From NCBI RefSeq assembly GCF_003668875.1, contig NZ_RAWM01000049.1, positions 1 through 57,607 of the forward strand: DNA of 57,607 nucleotides, read 5' to 3'. Under the pieces are notes generated by a model that made no database searches, had not been told where the DNA came from, and saw only the letters and a program-made list of their open reading frames with translations. The stretch comes from Corallococcus interemptor. GTDB lineage: Bacteria > Myxococcota > Myxococcia > Myxococcales > Myxococcaceae. How positions within the stretch are numbered: position 1 is the stretch's first letter; each line of letters starts with the position of its first letter. Shown here piece by piece: positions 26,284 to 37,333 of this stretch. Both the position numbers and the translations under genes were made by a program.

Positions 26284-27806
26284 AGGTAGCTCCAGGTCTC
26301 GGTGAGGGTCTCGGAACCGCGTTTGAGGAAGCAGCGCAGCTCGACGGGGCCTTCTCCGTCGGGCATGAGCTCGAAGGCCGCGCGGAAGCCACCGGTGACG
26401 GCGTGGACCTCCGCGCGCGGGTGCAGCACCTGGCCACGCGAAGCGGTGACGACCGCCTCCACCGGGCCGGTGCCCTCCGTGCTGGCCTTCGTGAAATCAA
26501 GGACGAAGCGGCGCGCGCCCGGCTTGCTGCCCGCCGCCACACGCGTCGCCGCGACGGTGGAACCGCCGGCCTTCACGCCCTCGGGGTTGAAGCCCCAGGA
26601 CAGCCGGTAGGCGAAGTGAAGCTGTGCACCCGCCTGCACCGGTGCATCCGGCACCCAGAAGGCCACGATGTTGTCGTGGATCTCCTCGCGCGTGGGCAGC
26701 TCCACCAGCCGCACGGAGCCCGCGCCCCAGTCACCCACCGGCTCCACCCAGGCGCCGGGGCGGCGCTCGGAGCGCGCCTCCAGGTCCTCGTAGCTGCTGA
26801 AGGCCTGGTCGCGCTGCAGCAGGCCGAAGCCCGCGAGCCCGTCCGTGTGGAAGCTGCTCGTCTGGATCTGCTTGGGGTTCTTCAGGGGGCGCCAGAGCTT
26901 CTCGCCGTTCTTCATCCATACGGAGATGCCGTCGGAGTCGTGGACCTCCGGGCGGAAGTCGTCGAAGCCGCCCCGGTCGTTCTCCCCGAAGAGGAACATG
27001 CTGGTGAGCGGCGCCACGCCCAGCTGACGCACCGGCTTGCGCACGAACACCGTGGACTCCACGTCCATCACGGTCCGCTCACCGGGCCGGATGGCGAAGC
27101 GGTACGCGCCCGTGACGCTGGGGCTGTCCATCAGCGCGTGCACCACCACCGAGTCCGAGCCCTTCGCCGGCGTCTCCAGCCAGAACTCGCGGAACGTGGG
27201 GAACTCCTCGCCCCCCGGCTGCGCCGTGTCGATGGCGAGCCCGCGCGCGGACAGGCCGTACAGGTTGCCCTTGCCCAGCGCGCGGAAGTAGCTGGCGCCC
27301 AGGAAGACCACCAGCTCGTCGTAGTAGTCCTTCGTGTTGAGCGGCGCGTTGAGGCGGAAGCCCGCGAAGCCGTTCACCTTGCCCTTGGGCGGGTTGCCCA
27401 CCAGGGGCCCGTAGGTGAACTGATCCGTGGAGAAGGGCACCGGGCGCGCCTTGCCGCCCTCCACCACGTTCACGCCCACCGGGCGGGTGTAAAAAAAGCC
27501 GGGGTGGAAGAACTGCGCCCGGAAGGGCAGCCCCTCCGCGCGCCACAGCGAGGCGGCGTCACGGAAGCGGATGTCCCGGTACTGATCGTAGGTGAGCTTC
27601 TCGAAGGACGGCGGCACGCCGACGGGCGGCTCCTGGTACGGCTTCGCCGCCAGGGCGCGGGCCTTCTCCTCCACCGTCGCCGCGGAGAACCCGGACGAGG
27701 CCTTCGCCGCCGTCCCCGCCTTGGGCTGCTGGGCACACGCCAGCGATGCCGCGCACAGCCCCATCCCCCAGGCCATCCCCACCGTCTGTCGCTGCCACCG
27801 CTTCAA
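26271..27806 (-). CDS. opgG: Glucan biosynthesis protein G (periplasmic)
   Basis: This 511-residue MdoG/OpgG-family protein is exported and needed to build or shape the glucan backbone. It has a signal (MAWGMGLCAASLACAQ) and typical family segments: PPSFEKLTYDQYRDIRFR, PFRAQFFHPGFFY, FAGFRLNAP, EFWLETP, LTSMFLFGEND, FRPEVHDSDG, WVEPVGDWG and IVAFWVP. The rest is the Ig-like C-terminal domain. Length matches the family. I chose TTG at 27806 because GGGAGGAG lies 8-10 bases upstream and the signal peptide begins there; the frame remains open upstream for ~1.5 kb antisense to the helicase gene, with no protein content. It is the first gene of the glucan operon. Divergent from the helicase leader. 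Confidence 0.92.
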   Translation of the reverse strand: MKRWQRQTVGMAWGMGLCAASLACAQQPKAGTAAKASSGFSAATVEEKARALAAKPYQEPPVGVPPSFEKLTYDQYRDIRFRDAASLWRAEGLPFRAQFFHPGFFYTRPVGVNVVEGGKARPVPFSTDQFTYGPLVGNPPKGKVNGFAGFRLNAPLNTKDYYDELVVFLGASYFRALGKGNLYGLSARGLAIDTAQPGGEEFPTFREFWLETPAKGSDSVVVHALMDSPSVTGAYRFAIRPGERTVMDVESTVFVRKPVRQLGVAPLTSMFLFGENDRGGFDDFRPEVHDSDGISVWMKNGEKLWRPLKNPKQIQTSSFHTDGLAGFGLLQRDQAFSSYEDLEARSERRPGAWVEPVGDWGAGSVRLVELPTREEIHDNIVAFWVPDAPVQAGAQLHFAYRLSWGFNPEGVKAGGSTVAATRVAAGSKPGARRFVLDFTKASTEGTGPVEAVVTASRGQVLHPRAEVHAVTGGFRAAFELMPDGEGPVELRCFLKRGSETLTETWSYLWIP

Positions 27807-28325
27807 GTCCCGCTCCTCCCAGGGCCCACCGCCCACGCCAGTACGGCGCGACGCGGCAAAGGCTAGCAACGGTTGTGCCAGGAGGCAGGTGCTGGGAGTT
27901 TTCCCAGTCATTCCAAGGACCTGCCCATTCCGGGGTCCGGAGCGGATGATTGGCGCTCCAATGATTCCGCTCGCTTGAGAGGGCAGCCTGGAGGGAGGCT
28001 GCCGGCGCCTGGATTGGGGGGTTGTGGACGATGGGGACAGGCGGCCAACAGCCCTGTCCGAAATCTCCACAGGCATGGGGGGCAGGCGGGCGGGAAGGAT
28101 TTCCCGGGACATTGCCCCCCATTGCAGGCAGTGTGGCTCACGCCCTGGGCGGCACCGGGAATCGTTCCGGACGCGCAGGGGTTCCAAGACGTTCGCAGGT
28201 GCCTCGGGCCGTTGATTGGCCTGACCGCGTACCGCCAGGCGCCCCCGTATTCCGCGGGAGAGCGCGCTGCGCGGTCGGTCCCCCAACTGAGGGGGAGTGC
28301 GCCCACCCTTCTCATGCGGGATTTC
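27807..28325 (+). promoter_or_regulatory. Long hairpin-rich leader/intergenic region upstream of the DEAD-box helicase
   Basis: About 520 bp without a gene separate opgG from the helicase. On the helicase strand I see a series of hairpins: CTGGGA-GTTT-TCCCAG (27892-27907); a compound stem GAGCGGA...TCCGCTC (27940-27972) with inner TTGG/CCAA; GGCAGCCT-GGAGGG-AGGCTGCC (27982-28003); GGACAGG...CCTGTCC (28035-28059). A near-palindrome CCGGGAATCGTTCCGG lies near 28160. DEAD-box helicase mRNAs often have long structured leaders that regulate their own expression in the cold; that this is one is inference. The promoters of both divergent units must also lie here. Confidence 0.5.
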
Positions 28326-29696
<1,371 letters not shown>

Positions 29697-29728
29697 GAAG
29701 CCCCCCTTCCGGTTCATGAAGTCCAAGG

Positions 29729-29758
29729 CGCCCGGGTCCTCTCACGAGGGTCCGGGCG
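29729..29758 (+). terminator. Hairpin after the helicase gene
   Basis: CGCCCGG (29729-29735) pairs with CCGGGCG (29752-29758), and CCTC/GAGG pair inside, 32 bp after the helicase stop. The T-tract is poor (GTTCG). The remaining gap to the kinase start at 29886 shows nothing else I can name. Confidence 0.5.
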
Positions 29759-29885
29759 TTCGACTGTCCGGGGTATGGGACGCAGGGGTCGGGCTCGCCC
29801 CCTGCCGGGTGGGGCGTGGTAGCGTGCCGTCCGTGTTTCACGGCGGTGCATCGCACCCCTTTGTCATCAGGACACGCCCTCTGAC

Positions 29886-31787
<1,902 letters not shown>

Positions 31788-31842
31788 GCGAACACCGCCC
31801 GCGCCGCACGACCGCGGCCAGGTTGAGGGGGAAGTACCCAAC

Positions 31843-32664
31843 ATGAAATGCATCGTCGCCGTGGCCGTGCTGGCCACCCTCCTGGGCACCCTGCCCGCCC
31901 TTGCCGCCCCGCCCGCGCCCGTGGAGGCCGGCAAGGTGTTCGTCGGCCCGCAGGGGGAACAGGTCGCCGTCGTTCCCGTCACGCCCCGCGAGCAGAAGAA
32001 GTTCCTCCTGCGCATCCAGGGCACCGGCTCCGTGCTGGACAACCTGGTGCTCCCCTACACCCTGAAGGACTGGAGCAGCCCCAGCACGCTGCGCCACAAC
32101 TACACGACCCAGTGGCACGGCAAGGACTACTCGCCGTTCATCATCGTGGGCAAGAACGCGGAGCTGCACTTCCCCGGCGGCCCCGGCAACGGCATCGCGG
32201 TCCAGTACGACGAGGCCCGCTCCCAGAAGCTCAAGCCGGAGGAGGTCTACGCCCAGCACCAGCAGCAGACCCAGAGCGGTCAGCTCGCGAAGCTGATGGC
32301 CTTCGACCGCAAGGCGGAGGAGACCGTCCATGACACCGCCTACGCCGAAGCACTCCAGGCGCTGAACACCAGCTGCGGCACCTCCGTGGCGGGCGTCATC
32401 GACTGGACCACCGTCACCGAGCCCTTCCTCAAGGCCCAGAAGATCTCCCGCTACTGCGTCTTCCCCCTCACCGCGCTCAAGTCCCTGTGCGACGTCTCCG
32501 AGGAGGCCCGCACCACCGTGAAGGCCCGCGTCCAGCAGATGGACTGCCGCTTCGGCGCCGCGCTGGAGCCCGCCCTGCAGGGAAGCCGCTTCGTGTGGAC
32601 CACCACCCCGGAGGCGTCCAACCAGGAGAAGGCCGCCACCCGCTACTTCAAGAAGAACCTCTAG
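31843..32664 (+). CDS. Exported hypothetical protein, four Cys in mature part
   Basis: This 273-residue protein has a clear Sec signal (MKCIVAVAVLATLLGTLPALA, cleavage near ALA-AP) from the ATG at 31843, which is preceded by GAGGGGGAA. The mature part begins with a beta-rich domain (VFVGPQGEQVAVVPVTPRE, KFLLRIQGTGSVLDN). It ends in a helical region carrying four cysteines (NTSCG, RYCVF, SLCDV, MDCRF), enough for two disulfides. No family recognised and no enzyme motif. It lies between the Ser/Thr kinase gene and a second exported four-cysteine protein 11 bp downstream, so the three may be one transcript. It is probably periplasmic. Confidence 0.75.
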   Translation: MKCIVAVAVLATLLGTLPALAAPPAPVEAGKVFVGPQGEQVAVVPVTPREQKKFLLRIQGTGSVLDNLVLPYTLKDWSSPSTLRHNYTTQWHGKDYSPFIIVGKNAELHFPGGPGNGIAVQYDEARSQKLKPEEVYAQHQQQTQSGQLAKLMAFDRKAEETVHDTAYAEALQALNTSCGTSVAGVIDWTTVTEPFLKAQKISRYCVFPLTALKSLCDVSEEARTTVKARVQQMDCRFGAALEPALQGSRFVWTTTPEASNQEKAATRYFKKNL

Positions 32665-32675
32665 GCCCGCGCACC

Positions 32676-33500
32676 ATGCTCTTCCAACGCATCCTTCCCG
32701 TGGCCGTGCTCCTCTCCACCACTCCCGCCGCCGCCGTCGAACCGCCGTGGGGCAAGGCGGAGAACCTGGGCCAGCGCATGCTCCTGGAGGCCTCCGCCGT
32801 CTGCACCGACGGCAAGGGCCACTACGTCGTCTCCGTGCCCCGCGAGGACACGGACGAACTGGACGATCAGCTCTACTACGGCGACGGCAAGTCCCTGGTG
32901 GCGGTGCCGCGCCCCCGCAGCCGGAACCTGAACGCCACCACCTTCCAGGACCCGCGCTTCTTCAACCCCAACGGCACCGCCGACTACGACGGCGTGGACC
33001 TGCGCGTGCACTCGCAGCTGACCGTGGACATGAAGGAGCGCACCTGCTCCCTGCGCTGCGGCGAGCGCAAGGTGACGCTGGACATGCTCCCGACCGCGCA
33101 GTCCAAGGAATTGCTGCGCAAGGCCACCTACGCGCCCAACCCGCAGAAGTTCGCGCCCCACGCGCTGCTGCGCGACTCGGCGGGCACGTACTACTACGTG
33201 GACAAGGGCTTCACGCCCGCGGAGTCCCGCAACTTCCGCGTGTTCATCGGGCCCCGGGGTGACCTGAAGCCCCAGAAGATGACCAACGTGGTGGCGGACT
33301 CCGAGGGGGAGATCTTCACCACCAAGAAGGGTCAGCTGCGGCTCGTCATCGACCGCGCGCAGAAGCCCGTGTGGATCGAGAAGGCGCACAAGGAGGTGGA
33401 GCTGCGCAACGTCCCCGTGGAGCAGAACCTGCCCCTCATCTACAACGAGCTGGGCGTCTACACGGGCATCCGCCTGGGCACGCCCTGCGACGATCAGTAG
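32676..33500 (+). CDS. Exported hypothetical protein, second of a pair
   Basis: This 274-residue protein has a Sec signal (MLFQRILPVAVLLSTTPAAA). The mature part is beta-rich with recurring Y/V strands (GKGHYVVSVPRED, AGTYYYVDKGF, FRVFIGPRGDLK, GQLRLVIDR). Four Cys (AVCTDG, TCSLRC, TPCDD) probably pair in the periplasm. No family recognised. The ATG at 32676 is 11 bp after the stop of the preceding exported protein, and no strong ribosome site is seen, consistent with translational coupling. Both proteins seem to form a co-expressed pair behind the Ser/Thr kinase. It converges on the KAS III-like gene with 13 bp between stops. Confidence 0.75.
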   Translation: MLFQRILPVAVLLSTTPAAAVEPPWGKAENLGQRMLLEASAVCTDGKGHYVVSVPREDTDELDDQLYYGDGKSLVAVPRPRSRNLNATTFQDPRFFNPNGTADYDGVDLRVHSQLTVDMKERTCSLRCGERKVTLDMLPTAQSKELLRKATYAPNPQKFAPHALLRDSAGTYYYVDKGFTPAESRNFRVFIGPRGDLKPQKMTNVVADSEGEIFTTKKGQLRLVIDRAQKPVWIEKAHKEVELRNVPVEQNLPLIYNELGVYTGIRLGTPCDDQ

Positions 33501-33513
33501 CCCGCGGCTTTCG

Positions 33514-34479
33514 TCAGACGCGCACCAGCAACGCCATCTGGTGCGCGCCGATGCCCAGGCCCACCATCACCAGGTACTTCGTGCGCAGCTCCCGGTGGAA
33601 CCGGGCCAGCGTCACCGGCATGGACGCGTGCACCATGTTCCCGTAGTCCTCGAAGGTGTCCAGGTACTCGCGCGGGCGGATCTCCTGCGCCCAGTGGTCC
33701 ATCAGCTTGCGCGTGGCCTGGTGCGAGATGAGCGTCACGTCCTCGCGCGAGATGCCGTGCTTCGCGAGCAGCCGCGCCACCAGCCGGGGCGGCCCGTTCA
33801 TCCCGGAGTTCAGGAACGCCTTCACGCCCGACGTGGGCGCGATGCCATAGGTTGGATACGCAAGCCCGGACTCCGGCCGCGCGCCCATCATCATCGCGCC
33901 GTACTCGTCGCTGAAGGTGTCCGCGCCCCAGTCCACCAGCGTGAGCCGGTCCCCGGCGCCCACCACCACCGCGCCCGCGCCGTCACCGATGCCAATGGCG
34001 TGGCCCTGCGTGTAGTCCACGTTGCGCGTCCACGCGGAGCCCACCGCCACCAGCGCGTGCTGGATGCTGCCCGCGCATAGGGCCTCCCAGGCCAGCACCA
34101 CGCCCATGAGGAAGTTGGCGAAGTCCGCCTGCACCGGCACCACCAGCGTGCCCTGTGACAGGCCCAGCTCCCGGTGCACCGCGTACAGCGCGTTCGGCGC
34201 GATGAACTCCGACACCGACACATAGCCGTACAGCCGCTCCACGTCGGACGCCTTCAGCCCGGCGTCCTGGAGCGCGGCGGCGCCCGCCTTCGCGGTGAGC
34301 GCGGCCAGGGACTCGCCGGGCCCCAGCACCCGGCGCTCGCGGTTGCCGTAGAAGAGCGCGTGCTCACCGCCGCTTCCGGCGGCGCGGCGCAGGGGCTCGA
34401 ACAGCGGGTCGTCGTTGCCGCGAACCTGCTCGGGGAGGGCGGCACCGACTCCCAGGAGCGCGAAGGTCGCGGCGGTCAT
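33514..34479 (-). CDS. KAS III (FabH)-like protein with active-site Cys replaced by Phe
   Basis: This 321-residue thiolase-fold protein aligns with FabH over its length: LGVGAALPEQVRGN at the start, GIGDGAGAVVV in the middle (FabH FGDGAGA), and active-site His253 in ISHQATRKL and Asn281 in YGNMVHAS. At the nucleophile, FabH has AACAGF; here the same position reads ADFANF, so Phe120 replaces Cys. Claisen condensation through an acyl-enzyme should be impossible. The retained His and Asn would fit decarboxylation of a malonyl-type unit, another acyl transfer, or a structural role. The ATG lies 5 bp after the stop of a ThDP-dependent enzyme gene, so the two are one operon and probably one pathway. 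The family call is firm, the reaction unknown. Confidence 0.85.
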   Translation of the reverse strand: MTAATFALLGVGAALPEQVRGNDDPLFEPLRRAAGSGGEHALFYGNRERRVLGPGESLAALTAKAGAAALQDAGLKASDVERLYGYVSVSEFIAPNALYAVHRELGLSQGTLVVPVQADFANFLMGVVLAWEALCAGSIQHALVAVGSAWTRNVDYTQGHAIGIGDGAGAVVVGAGDRLTLVDWGADTFSDEYGAMMMGARPESGLAYPTYGIAPTSGVKAFLNSGMNGPPRLVARLLAKHGISREDVTLISHQATRKLMDHWAQEIRPREYLDTFEDYGNMVHASMPVTLARFHRELRTKYLVMVGLGIGAHQMALLVRV

Positions 34480-34484
34480 CGGTG

Positions 34485-36401
34485 CTACTTCCCGTCCGAC
34501 GCCACCGCGGCGAAGCGGTCGCCGTACGGCGGGACCTCGCGGTAGTCGATGTGCGCGACGATGACCTGCGGCTGGCCGGTCTCTTTCGCGCGGCGCAGCA
34601 CTTCCGGCAGCAGCGCGTCCAGCTGGCCGGGGGCGTTCACCGTGTAGGCGCGCGCGCCCAGGGACTCGGAGAAGGCCTTCAGGTCCGGGTTACCCAGGCC
34701 GTAGAAGTCGTCCTCCAGCGGCACGGTGCGGTCCTGCACGTGCTCGCCGTGGTTCACCATGCCCAGGAAGTTGTCGTTGAGGACGATGGTCACCGTGCCC
34801 ACCTTGTAGCGCGAGGCGGTGAGCATCTCCGTGCCGTTCATCAGGAACGCGCCGTCGCCGACCACGGCCACCGCGGTGCGATCCGGCCGGCCAATCTTGC
34901 CTCCGATGACGGCGCCGCAGGACCAGCCCATGGACGACAGGCCGCAGGGGTAGAAGATGCGGGCGGGCGGCGTGACGTGCAGGATGTGCGCGGTCCAACC
35001 CGAGCAGTTGCCCATGTCGATGTACAGGTCCATGTCCGGGCTCAGGTGCTTGTCGAGCTCCAGCATCAGGTCCTGCGGCTTCACCGAGTCCGCGGCCTGC
35101 GGGGAGCGCACGACGGGCGTGGGCTCCGTCAGCGCCATCACCTGCGCCCAGCGCTCCTGCACGCGCGCGCCGCTGGACGGGCCAATCATCTGCCCCAGCT
35201 CCGCCAGGCCCGTCACCACCGAGCCCGCGTCCGCCACGATGGGCAGCCGCACCGGCAGGAACTGACCGATGTTGGAGGCGTTCACGTCCACCTGGATGAC
35301 GTGGTGCACGGACTGGAAGTAGCGGTGGAAGCTCTTGGAGGCCCACTCGCCCAGGCGGCTGCCCAGGACGAGCATCACGTCCACGCCTTCGCGCAGGTAC
35401 GCCTCGGAGCGCTTGCTGCCGCCCAGGCCCAGCACGCCCAAGGACAGCGCCTCGCGCTCGGAGAACAGCCCCTTGCCGCGCATGCTGGTGGCCACGGGGA
35501 TGCCGTGCTGGGTGACGAACGCGGTGAACAGGTCGGCGTGCTCCGCCATCGCCTCGCGCGCGCCCGAGCCCAGGAAGATGAGCGGACGGCGCGCGGTGCG
35601 CAGCAGCGTGAAGGCGGCGCGCAGGTCCTCGAAGGGCGCGTTCGCCGGGCGGGCGCGGAAGGCGCCGCGCGTGGTGGGCACCGAGGCGCGGTGGATGGGC
35701 TGGCGCGCGATGTTGGACGGCACGCTCAGGTGCGCGGCGCCGCCGGGCAGCCCCTGCGCGGTGCGCATGGCGCGCGCCAGGAGCCGCTGGAAGCTCTGCG
35801 GGTCGTTGATGCCCGTGGAGCTGAGGCACGCCTGGCGGAACATCTCCACCGTGTTCACGCCGTGGACGCTGCTGCTCTCCTGCATCGCCATCAGGCCCAC
35901 GCGGTCCGTGGCGACGTTGCCGCTGATGGCCAGCATGGGCACGCCGTCCAGGCTCGCGGAGGCCACGCCCGTCAGCGCGTTGGTGGCACCCGGGCCCGCC
36001 GTCACCATGCACACGCCCAGCTTGCCGGTGGCGCGCGCGTAGCCGTCCGCCATGAACGCCGCGCCCGCCTCGTGGGACGAGATGATGAAGCGCATGGAGG
36101 CGTGCTTGCGCAGCGCCTGCTGGAACGGGGCGAGGTTGCCGCCCGGGATGCCGAACACCGCATCCACCTCCTCCGCCTCCAGGTGCGCGATCACGCAGTC
36201 CGCGACGGTGATGTCCTCCACCGTCTTGAAGCCCCGCGCGTTCGTGTCCCCGTACATCGGGATCGCATCGCCGTGCCGGGCGTCCAGCGCGTTCGCCTTC
36301 CCCGTGGCCGGAGTCTCGTGCCGGAGCGCCTCGACGGGCACCTCATTCCGCAGGGTGTTCGGCGCGACCGACTGGAGCTCAGCGAGCGAGGAGTTGGACA
36401 T
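34485..36401 (-). CDS. ThDP-dependent enzyme of the acetolactate synthase/carboligase family
   Basis: This 638-residue protein has the three-domain ALS-like fold. The PYR domain has VFGIPGG and catalytic Glu111 in SSHEAGAAFMADGYAR. A central domain follows (LIFLGSGAREA; VMLVLGSRLGEW). The PP domain (~475-610) carries the Mg/ThDP motif GDGAFLMNGTEML...LND. The first ~57 residues are an extra tail not usual for the family. No separate regulatory subunit gene is nearby, and the operon partner is a Cys-less KAS III homologue, so I do not think it is the housekeeping valine/isoleucine enzyme. It more likely condenses a 2-oxo acid with another acyl or aldehyde group. A candidate promoter lies ~120 bp upstream. 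Confidence 0.88.
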   Translation of the reverse strand: MSNSSLAELQSVAPNTLRNEVPVEALRHETPATGKANALDARHGDAIPMYGDTNARGFKTVEDITVADCVIAHLEAEEVDAVFGIPGGNLAPFQQALRKHASMRFIISSHEAGAAFMADGYARATGKLGVCMVTAGPGATNALTGVASASLDGVPMLAISGNVATDRVGLMAMQESSSVHGVNTVEMFRQACLSSTGINDPQSFQRLLARAMRTAQGLPGGAAHLSVPSNIARQPIHRASVPTTRGAFRARPANAPFEDLRAAFTLLRTARRPLIFLGSGAREAMAEHADLFTAFVTQHGIPVATSMRGKGLFSEREALSLGVLGLGGSKRSEAYLREGVDVMLVLGSRLGEWASKSFHRYFQSVHHVIQVDVNASNIGQFLPVRLPIVADAGSVVTGLAELGQMIGPSSGARVQERWAQVMALTEPTPVVRSPQAADSVKPQDLMLELDKHLSPDMDLYIDMGNCSGWTAHILHVTPPARIFYPCGLSSMGWSCGAVIGGKIGRPDRTAVAVVGDGAFLMNGTEMLTASRYKVGTVTIVLNDNFLGMVNHGEHVQDRTVPLEDDFYGLGNPDLKAFSESLGARAYTVNAPGQLDALLPEVLRRAKETGQPQVIVAHIDYREVPPYGDRFAAVASDGK

Positions 36402-36795
36402 TGAAGGACGTCTCCAAGGCCCCGGAACCCGTGAGGTCCGGCGCTGCCGCGCCGGCTCGTTGCCACCGAGTCCGGGGGGACCTCGATGCGTGTGACAGTT
36501 TTGCGGGGGTGCTGGAAAAGTGCATCCCTTTAATAGCGGAGAGCCAAGCGAGTGTGAAGTAAAAAGAGTGGAAAGTTCGCCTGACGCTGGATTCTTACAC
36601 TTCGCGATGGGTTAGCACGTTTACCCCGGGACGTCTTCATCTTCACGGAGAGAACAAGCTTCGCGCGCGCGTACGTGGATGCAGCCAGAGTGGATCCACC
36701 GTAGGCCCGAGTGGAGTAGGCTCAGGGCTGCGCTGCCTTCCACCCGGAGTCGCATGGGAATGGCGCGTGCACCACAAAAACAACGTGGGGGTTTC
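36402..36795. other. Intergenic region, ThDP operon versus small cytosolic protein
   Basis: This is a 394-bp divergent gap and one of the least GC-rich stretches in the window. It contains the candidate minus-strand promoter and inverted repeat described separately. The plus-strand promoter for the gene at 36796 is not obvious; TTACAC (36595-36600) is a weak -35 candidate without a matching -10. No ORF in it looks like protein. Confidence 0.5.
36530..36558 (-). promoter_or_regulatory. Candidate housekeeping promoter of the ThDP/KAS III-like operon
   Basis: On the minus strand, -35 TTCACA (36558-36553) and -10 TATTAA (36535-36530) are separated by 17 bp. They match TTGACA 5/6 and TATAAT 4/6, in a locally AT-richer stretch. 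Transcription would start near 36523, leaving a ~120-nt leader before 36401. An imperfect inverted repeat (arms 36548-36559 and 36594-36605) overlaps the -35 and could be an operator. Confidence 0.5.
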
Positions 36796-37209
36796 ATGGC
36801 TGAGAATCTGCGGACTGAGTACGGCTTCCGGATCAATGCGCCGGGCTACATCACCCCTGCCGAGGCCAAGGTCTGGTTCGAGGACCTTCGCACCAAGGTG
36901 TCGGTGAAGCGCGGTCGTCCCTTCGGGCTGATGGCGGACATCCGCAGCCAGAAGGCGAACCCTCCGGAGACCCAGGAGATCATCAAGAACGCGATGGCGT
37001 GGCTCCGGCAGAACGGCATGGTGCGCTCGGCGGTGGTGGTCGACAGCACCGTGGCGCGCCTGATGATGGTGCGCATGGCCAAGCAGAGCGGCGTGTACGA
37101 GTGGGAGCGCTACATCGACGCGTCGAAGGACACGGATTGGGAGCACAAGGCCATCGACTGGATCACCAACGCGACGGAGCCCTCGAAGGAAGAGGACGCC
37201 GCGGCCTGA
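36796..37209 (+). CDS. Small SpoIIAA/STAS-like cytosolic protein
   Basis: This 137-residue protein starts at ATG 36796, 6 bases after GGGGG. The pattern is alternating helix and strand: WFEDLRTKVSVKRGRPFGLMADIR, ETQEIIKNAMAWLRQ, MVRSAVVVDSTVARLMMVRMAKQSG and WERYIDASKD. Such an order (strand with 'LMADIR', helix, strand 'SAVVVD', helix) is what I would expect of SpoIIAA/STAS-like folds. The match is structural in feel only, so confidence in the family is modest. No phosphorylatable Ser in a classic D-S-[ST]-G motif is seen, although VVDST is close. It stands alone and may be strongly expressed, given its ribosome site. Confidence 0.7.
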   Translation: MAENLRTEYGFRINAPGYITPAEAKVWFEDLRTKVSVKRGRPFGLMADIRSQKANPPETQEIIKNAMAWLRQNGMVRSAVVVDSTVARLMMVRMAKQSGVYEWERYIDASKDTDWEHKAIDWITNATEPSKEEDAAA

Positions 37210-37333
37210 TGTGAGTCCCCTGGGTGATGGCGGTGGATGCCTCCTTCGGGTCGAGGCCCACCGCCTCCCCTGCCCCATCGCGGGCACGGTTCCCCTCGCT
37301 ACCTCCCAGGTCCTGTCCGTGATTCCCGGGTCC

